Source: Flabesymbios commensalis
Taxonomy: Eukaryota; Annelida; Polychaeta; Terebellida; Flabelligeridae
Direction: 5' to 3'
Assembly (NCBI GenBank): GCA_964017125.1
Contig: OZ024914.1
Span: forward strand, 29,076,801-29,140,800
Length of the DNA: 64,000 nucleotides
A model generated the notes under the pieces. That model saw only the letters and a program-made list of their open reading frames with translations, had not been told where the DNA came from and did no database searches. Every line of letters starts with the position of its first letter. Position 1 is the stretch's first letter. The translations under genes were made by a program, and so were the position numbers. This document shows, piece by piece, positions 47,401-56,400 of the stretch.

Positions 47401-50400
47401 TAAAAAAGGTGGGCTATTGCAATTGAAGTTCGGAGTCGTCGACGTCGGCGTCGGCGTTAATATTTATTTGTGGGCGCGATAACTTGGAAAGTTTTTCATG
47501 TATCCTTCCCAAATTTGTTATGCATGTTACTAATGACCAGTTCTCGGACAAGTTCAATAATGGCCGAAAAAAATTTAAAATGGCCGACTTATTGCGATTT
47601 TTCGCCTTTTACGTCAATAATTTGACCTTGTGGGCGCGATAACTTGAAAAGTTTTTCACATATCCTCTTCAAATTTGTTATGCATGCTACTAATAAGTAG
47701 TTCTTGGACAAGTTCAATAATGGCTGAAAAAAATTTTAAAATGGCCGAATTATTGTGATTTTTCGCATTTTACGTCAATGATTTGACCTTGTTGGCGTAA
47801 TAACTTGAAAAGTTTTTCACGTATCCTCTTCAAATTTGTTATGCATGTTACTAATAAGTAGTTCTTAGACAAGTTCAATTATGGCCGGAAAAAATTTCAA
47901 AATGGCCGATTTATTGCGATTTTTCGCATTTTACGTCAATAATTTGACCTTGTGGGCGCAATAACTTGAAAAGTTTTTTACATATCCTCTTCAAATTTGT
48001 TATGCATGCTACTAATAAGTAGTTCTTGGACAAGTTCAATAATGGCTGAAAAAAATTTCTAAATGGCCGATTTATAGCGATTTTTCGCATTTTACGTCAA
48101 TAATTTGACCTTGTGGGCGCAATAACTTGAAAAGTTTGTCACGTATCCTCTTCAAATTTGTTATGCATGTTACTAATAAGTTGTTCTTGGACAAGTTCAA
48201 TAATGGCTGGAAAAAAATTCAAAATTGCCGATTTATTGCGATTTTTCGCATTTTACGTCAATAATTTGACCTTGTGGGCACGATAACTTGAAAAGTTTTT
48301 CACGTATCCTCTTCAAATTTGTTATGCATGTTACTTATAAGTAGTTCTTGAACAAGTTCAATAATGGTTTGAAAAAAATTTCAAAATGGATGATTTATTG
48401 TGATTTTTCGCATTTTATGTCAATAATTTGACCTTGTAGGCGCAATAACTTGAAAAGTTTTCCATGAATCATCTTCAAATCTGTTATGCATGTTACTAAT
48501 AACCAGTTCTCAGACAAGTTCAATAATGGCTGGAAAAAAATTGAAAATGGCCGATTTATTGTCATTTTTCGCATTTTACGTCAATAATTTGACCTTGTGG
48601 CCGCAATAATGACTTCAAGTTCAATAATGGCGGCGGGCTATTGTCGAGTGTGCTCTTGTTAAATTTTATATCTGCTATTTCAGATACTGTTGTTCGAGCT
48701 GTTTTGATATTTGCTGAGGGAATATTTGAGGGTGAAAGTCATGTTGTGTGAGTATATTCTAGATTAACCCTTTGAAAACCATGACCCCTTAGCCCTTACA
48801 GTGCGGGGATCGACTTTAGTCGTCAGAATCTGACGTCTGTAGACGTCAGATTCTGCCGTCTAAAGTCGGTCCCCGCACCGTAAAAATCAAAATATTTATA
48901 ATGGTCGTAGACCTTTAACATTGTGGGTATTCAAGTGAATCGGGAAGAGCTAACTAAAACATTTATGATGATTTCGGATTGAAGAAACCCTTTAATCTCC
49001 AAGATTAATACAAAAATTGTCAGAGCTTTAAGGGGTAAATGCCACACATTGTACATATGAATAGATTCATTCAACAGATGTTAACCCTCACTGTGCTGAA
49101 ATATCTGTGATACCATTGAAATCAAAGGGTTCTTCTCTTTGAAAAGGTTATAAATGGCTTTATTAGCTTTCGGGCGAGGATCTACTTTTGACATCAGATT
49201 CACATGTCAAGAGTGGATCCTTGCACCGAAAGGGCTGTGACCTTTCAATTGTTATACATATTCCTCTTTTATTCTCCTTATGCTGGAAATTGTGGCAGTA
49301 ATCTGTATCTCCAGGTTTAGAAAAGGGTAATATTTAATATATTTTTAAAATATTTTTTTGCAGACAGTTTTTTTTCAGTCCACCTTATAGTAAGAAAAAC
49401 TGTAATAATTATGTTAACTTATTCAATTATTTTCTCACGATTGAAGATTTGTGTCTGTTTATCTGTTTCTACAGACACCCAACCACCAATTTACTCACCA
49501 CTGAACTAGCTGTGCCAATAATACCACCTAAAGATGTTCCAGTGGATCTTCATATCAAGACATTTGTTGGTTACAAAGGAAGGTATTATAATGAATAATT
49601 TCACATATCACCATTATTAATATCCACTGTTGAAAGTTATAACCACTTTTTAATCAATGCAATTTGTTTTGAATTCTTAATTCAATATTTCCTATGATAT
49701 ACTGTTATTTTGCAATAAGTAGCATATTTTTTCACATCTTTTTTCTGTGATTTTTTGCAGTTCGCAGTTCCATGTTTTTGAGCTGACACGGCAGTTGCCA
49801 CGTTTTTCCATGTACTGTCTCGCCGGTCCAGAGTCAAAGCAACCATCTGGCTCAGTGTCTTTCACAATAAATGATCGTGTCAACAGGGTAAGTTTCCTAA
49901 TCTATATTTTTGTACAAATTATGTCCTTATGAAGATCTTCTGATAAAATAATTTGTAATTGAACAAAATACTGGATTTAAATGTGAAAGTGCATTATAAT
50001 CAACAGTTAACAACAAATACATTAATTTTATAAGAGTATAAAACCATGACCAAACTCTACATTGTAAATAAATACTGTAGGTACAGTACCGGCATTTCTT
50101 TGATAGGTAGCGATGTGGATTAACCAGAATTTTCTTCTACAAGAAGATCTTAATATTGAAGGCCGATTGGATGTGAGATTTGAATCTCTCAGAGAAATGG
50201 GATCTGTGTGGATCCAAATGGAAACATCAGGACAGGTTAGCTTAGCAGATATAATCTGTCTGTTTATTAGCTCCCGCCGTCACCGTAGGTGAGACGGAGG
50301 GAGCTATGAATTCCGCCTCCGTTTTCATCTTTTGCCTATAACTTTGTAAGAAAATAAGCTAGGATAACAATTTTTGGTATGTGGGTTACTTCCAGGTGGA

Positions 50401-53400
50401 TAATGGACAGGTAGGAGAAAATGATGATGTTTCAGCGTTGGGCCGTTTGGCCGTCCGTGAACATTTCGTTTCCGGAGCATATCTCTGAAAGTACTTGTCC
50501 GATTGTCTTCAAATTTTACACAGAACACCTCTAGGGGGTCTAGTTGTGCCTTTTGGGGTATATGAACTTTGACCTACATTTGGTTCAGAACTATGACCTA
50601 TTTAGACGTTTTGACGCACACTTCGTTTCCGGAGCAGATCTCAAAAACTACTGGGCCGATTACAGTCATATTGCACATACATGTTCTCTAAGGTTCCTAG
50701 TTGTGCCTTTTTAGGTTTTTGGACCTTGACCTTGAAGTTGACCCAGCACTTTGACCTAATTTATCACATCAGTAAATCCGACTGAAATATTTTGCGGAAT
50801 ATCATGAAAACCGCTTAAGATACATGTAGCTACACCATTACTATAAAACAATTTGTAAGGTTTCAGGAGAGGATGCATCTTGAAAAATTTCATGCGATGA
50901 AATTCAAAATGGCCGCCTATTGGCCATTATTCACCTCGACAGGTCTGATATTGGGTTAACTGTGCTAGATAGCTAAACCATTACTATAAAACAAAATGCG
51001 AGATTTCAGAAGAGGATGCATCTTGAAAATAATCAACTTGATCAAATTCAAAATGGCCGCTTATCGGCCATTATTCACTTTCACATTGCCGATATTTGGT
51101 AAACCGTGCTAGATGGCTAGACCATTACTGTACTATAAAACAAAATATGAGTTCTTGGGAGAGGATGCACCCTGAAATTTTTTAACTCTATCAAATTTAA
51201 AATGGCCGACAATCAGCATTATTTACCTCGATTGGCCTGATATCAGGTAAACCGTGCTAGATAGCTAAACCATTACTATGAAACAAAATGTGTCGTTTCA
51301 GGAGCGGATGCCTTTTAAAAACTTTTGACTCAATCGAATTCAAAATGGCCGCCTATCGACCACTATTTACTTTCACATTGCTGATATTTGGTAAACCGTG
51401 TTAGATAGCTAGACCATTACTATAAAACAAAATGTGAGATTTCAGGAGAGGATGCATCTTGAAAAAAATTGACCTGATCAAATTCAAAATGGCCGCCTAT
51501 CGGCCATTATTCACTTTCGCATGGCCGTTATTTGGTAGACTATACTAGATGGCTAGACCATTACTATAAAACAAAATGTGAGATTTCAGGAGAGGATGCA
51601 TGTTGAAAAATTTAAACTCGATCAAATTCAAAATGGCCGCCTATCGGCCATTATTTACTTTCACATGGCCGATATTTGGTAAACCGTGCTAGATGGCTAG
51701 ACCATTACTATAGTACAAAATGTGAGATTTCAGCTGAGGATGCATCTTGAAATATTCCAACCCGATCAAATTCAAAATGGCCATTATTTACTTCCACATG
51801 CCCAATATTTTGCAAACTATGTTAGATGCTAGTCAATTACTATGAAACGAAATGTGACATTTCTAGGGAGGATGCACCCTGAAATTTTTTAACCAGTCTA
51901 TATTGAATTCAAAATGAACGTAAATCAGCCATTATACCTTGATTAGCCTGATATCGGGTAAACCGTGCCAGATAGGTAGATCATTACTGGGATACTGATT
52001 AGGATCATTAATTTCAAAGGAGGTTTGCAATCTCTGACAGACTGTCTAGTTCTTATCTTACTGAGCCTCTTAGACCTAGTTGTCTTGCGTCTTGATTTTT
52101 GACTTAGCCTAGGACTACATTAATAACCCCACACAAAATTGCTTAAATCAAAATCTAATTCGGAGCGGGAGCTCCTGGACTTATGCAGTCTTGTTTTGTA
52201 AACATGTTCCCCCCCCCCAAACTATTTTTACCCATAGTTTCAAGCAGTATGGTAATTTTAAAGTTGTGTCTTTAAAGTTATGTCTTGAAATACAAAACAA
52301 CAATGTAGATAACATTAATTTAATATAATGTTATTGTATATGCCATTATTTTCCTCAAGTCGACAATGATGAACTGAGTATATAGCTTAATGTTTCACCA
52401 TACAATATGCATGTATAGTGTTACTGTATGTTAAAGATTAATCTCATGCTGGACATCAGAAAATATTAGAGCACATTAATGCTATTTACCGTTTTGAAGG
52501 TTTAAAAAAAAATTTCAACTAAAAAAGTGTTCCTATTGATGCACCAGTGTGGTAATGAAGTAATCAGCCAATATAAATATCGTTAATCTTTTCTTCCCCA
52601 GAATGCTAACTGTACAATATTCCTTGCCTTGTAAGCCCCTTTTTTCTTTTTTTTCTTGTAAGCACCTTTGTCACATTTATGCATTCTGTAAGATATTTAG
52701 AAATTGAAAAAAAATATATAGCGAAGTCATGAAGTCTATGCAAACTCTCATTGCGAGAAAAGAGATAAAGCTTAAACAACCATCTCCCTGTGAATGGTGG
52801 AAGAAAAAAATTATTAGAATGATGATGAGAACATCATTAGAGAGTATATTACTGCATGCACACATGTCTCTATGTTTTATTTTGATGTACTTACAGTAAG
52901 CAATGCCATTTATATGCAGATATTAACCTTACAGCGCAGGGATCGACTTCAGTCGTCAGAATCTGACCTCTGTAGATGTCAGATTCTGACGACTAAAGTC
53001 GATCCCCGCACTGTAAGAAGTAAAATATTTCTAATGGACGTAGACCCATAACATAGGTATTCAAGTGAAGCGGAAAGAGCTAACTAAGACATTTATGATT
53101 ATTTAAAATTGAAAAAAAACACCTTTGGTTGCAATGTTTTTTTACAAATTAATTCAGCCCTTAAAGGGTTAAAGGGACTGGCCCAGGCTGAACTCATAAG
53201 AAAATCGGTGATTTTATTTTGGGTTCTTAACTCTTTAAGTGCTTCATTACTACTTAACATTTTCCTTTCATTTGAAGTTGGCATTGCTCACGCAATTGCC
53301 AACTTCAAATGTAAGGAAAATACCTCATCACTTAAAAATTAAACCTGCTAAATTTCACAATGGGGGCTTTACTCAAGATTTATACATGCATATTTGTTCA

Positions 53401-56400
53401 ATTTCTGTCAAATTTTAGTTGTGGAAAAACAGTATGAATGCGCTTAAAAGCGTCGCCCGCACTCAAAGGGTTAATATGACCATATGATGTAAACATGTCC
53501 AAAGATTAGAACTGCAAATTTTTATAATTTTTGTGCTGCGCATTCACCAGTTAGGCTAGATATAGAGACGAAATTCCTGATTTCTAATTATTGACAACCA
53601 TGTCAAAAATAGGAAATGCGTGAATTTCGTCTCTATATCTAGCCTAACTGGTGAATGCGCAGCACAAAAATTATAAAAATTTGCTGTTCTAGTCTATTTA
53701 CATGTTTACATCATATGGTCATATTAAGAACCCAAAATAAAATCACTGATTTTTTAATGATTTTAGCCTGGGCCAGTCCCTTTAAGTGAAATAATGTTAC
53801 ATGACCCCGAAGATACATCCATACATCATTTCAGTCAGGATAAGCATTATGCAAACCTGTTTGCTAGCATGTTATCTTTTTTAAATTTTTAGCCTTTCAG
53901 AGTTGTATCTGGCTAATGAGATCCAGAACTTCCAAGTGGGTGGGAAATACTCAAATTTGTTCAATTTGAGATCAAACATTTGTAAATCTTGATGTTTAAA
54001 CACACAGTGATTTGCTGAATGTTTCTATTTTTCTTTCATTTAAAGCTCGATTTCTCAAATTCCAGCTCTGAATGACGAAAAATATGTCTATGTATGAAAA
54101 ATGATCATCTGAAAAATTCAGTTATTTGATTGACTGAGCATCTATCACAAAGGATTTTGAGGCTTTCAATGTCATTTGCTTTGGTCTAAAACCTGCTTGA
54201 AGCCATATATATACAGTTGCACCAGCACAACCGTTGATAAGCCTTGAGATCAGAATAGCTGCAGCAATTTAATTCATACATCAGGGTGATTAAAAATGCC
54301 TGTGGCTTAAAGTGCTGAATGCCTTTGATGTCAGTTTTAGGTAGCTAGTGATATATCTGTACGATGTACTTCCACTTTTATCTTCTGGTCGCCAGGTTGT
54401 TCTACGAACAGAGGACATGGATCTTGCTGGTGAACTTATACAGACAATGGGGAATTTCCTGAATATTGAGGACTTGCAATCAGTGGCAGATTTTCCCAAT
54501 GAGATGGAGCGACTGAGACAAGTTCTTGAAAAAGTTTGATATTTTTTTTTTAATATAATTTTTGTACTGTGTATTAACATTTTCATTCTGGGGTACAAAT
54601 ATAGATGTTTGATATCAATTAAATTTTCAATCAAACTTGGTATGTAAGTGGGGTGTCGTATGTGAATTAAATTTGTACTACAGTATAACTTGTCTTGGCC
54701 TGTCACCAGTTTGAACGGCCACCTCCACTCACCATTTGGAGTTCCAAATTCATTTTCTGTATAAATGACCTCTAATGACCGGCCACCTCCATAACGCGGC
54801 CACTGCCAGTGATTTTTTAGCAACAAGTCAATTTTTGACCTCCAATTTCCGGCCTCTATATATCGGCGGCCAATTAAAAAAATCGTCAGCATTATTAACA
54901 GACATTGCGGCGAAAAATGATAAGTGCTGGCGCATTGGTTGTTGTAATATTAGGACACGGCCAGTGAATTTCCAGGATCAAGTCAATATTTGACCTCCAA
55001 TTACCGGTAACCAGGCATAGGCTATATAATGTAAGTTGATTATTATATCATCAGCGCAACCACTGGCGTTAATTTTATACAGATTATTAAACAGCCACGG
55101 CCAATAATAATAAACTTCTGAACATCATATTACCGGCCACTATATATCGTTCAACAAGTCACCTTTTGACTTTCAATTACCGGCCACTATATCGGCGACC
55201 ACTATAATAGTGATAACATACAGTACTTATAGTACATGTCAGTACTAAGCGCTAACTATATCTAACAATATAATAAAATTGTCAGCGTGAATGCCAAACA
55301 TCACAGCAAAACAGTTTAAGTGCTGGCATAATTATAATAAATTTTTCATATTTCTGAACGAAATAATACCAACTCTATGTCGACCAATATGGTACAATGT
55401 TCAGCGTGAATCCCATCTTACCAATAAAAGAGGTTATTTATATCAAATTTGCTTTTGATATTCTAGCTTCTAATAAACAAATGCAAAGAACAATATCCAG
55501 TACAAGATTTTCTGTGATACATGGATACATGTTACTATACAGTTATTTTTTTAAATAGAACTTTTTAAAAGCCTACGCTGTAATTTGTGAAATTTCCATA
55601 TAATTGAGCCTGACACTAGCAAATACCACTTTATCATTTTACTAAAACAGACTCCTACATTACGTATTTAAACTTTTACATGTTTAAAGATGATTTGTGA
55701 TCACATAATATGGTAACTCAGGGCTCGAAATTGGCCCTGTCTGCTCATCTGAGACGACCAACAATCTAGGAAGGACGAGTCCAGTTTCAATATTCTTGTC
55801 CTACTGGACGAGTGCCCTTGCTTGACAATTATTAGGAAGGACAAGTTAAATTTTTGGGAGGGACTAGTCGACTTTTCAGCTAGTTGTCCGACTAGACAAG
55901 TGGAAATTTAGTCCAATTTCGAGCCCTGTAACTCTAAAAGTGATGTATAGAGATATATTTATTTTTCTTCTATCTTTTATCATTTTTCAAGATATAATTT
56001 TTTTTTGTATCAAGATAAAAAAGTACATTTTAAAACTACTAACTTTCTAAAGCACATCTCTCGGAAAATTTACTTTAATGCTCCCCTCATGTGTAAACTG
56101 TTTTTACCTAACTACAGAAACCTAATCCTTCTTCACAGCAATATGCTTATTTTATGATGTTTTTCAGGTAGACCAGTATCACTCTACACGGCAGAAGCTA
56201 ACAGCTGAGATGGCAGACCATTCTAATTTGATCCGTTCTCTGGTTGTCAGGGCTGAGGATGCTAGACTCATGGGAGATATGTACGTGACAATTTTTTTTG
56301 CCAATTTATTAGTTATTTTAATACTTTATATAATTTATGTATACTTATGTATATTTGGTATCAATGTGTTGGAGTTTAATAACAACATATCAGGCAATGA

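Noticed and set aside
54290-54892. 200-codon minus-strand reading frame
   Set aside because: It is antisense to BBS2 exon 19 and runs on into the adjacent DNA element.
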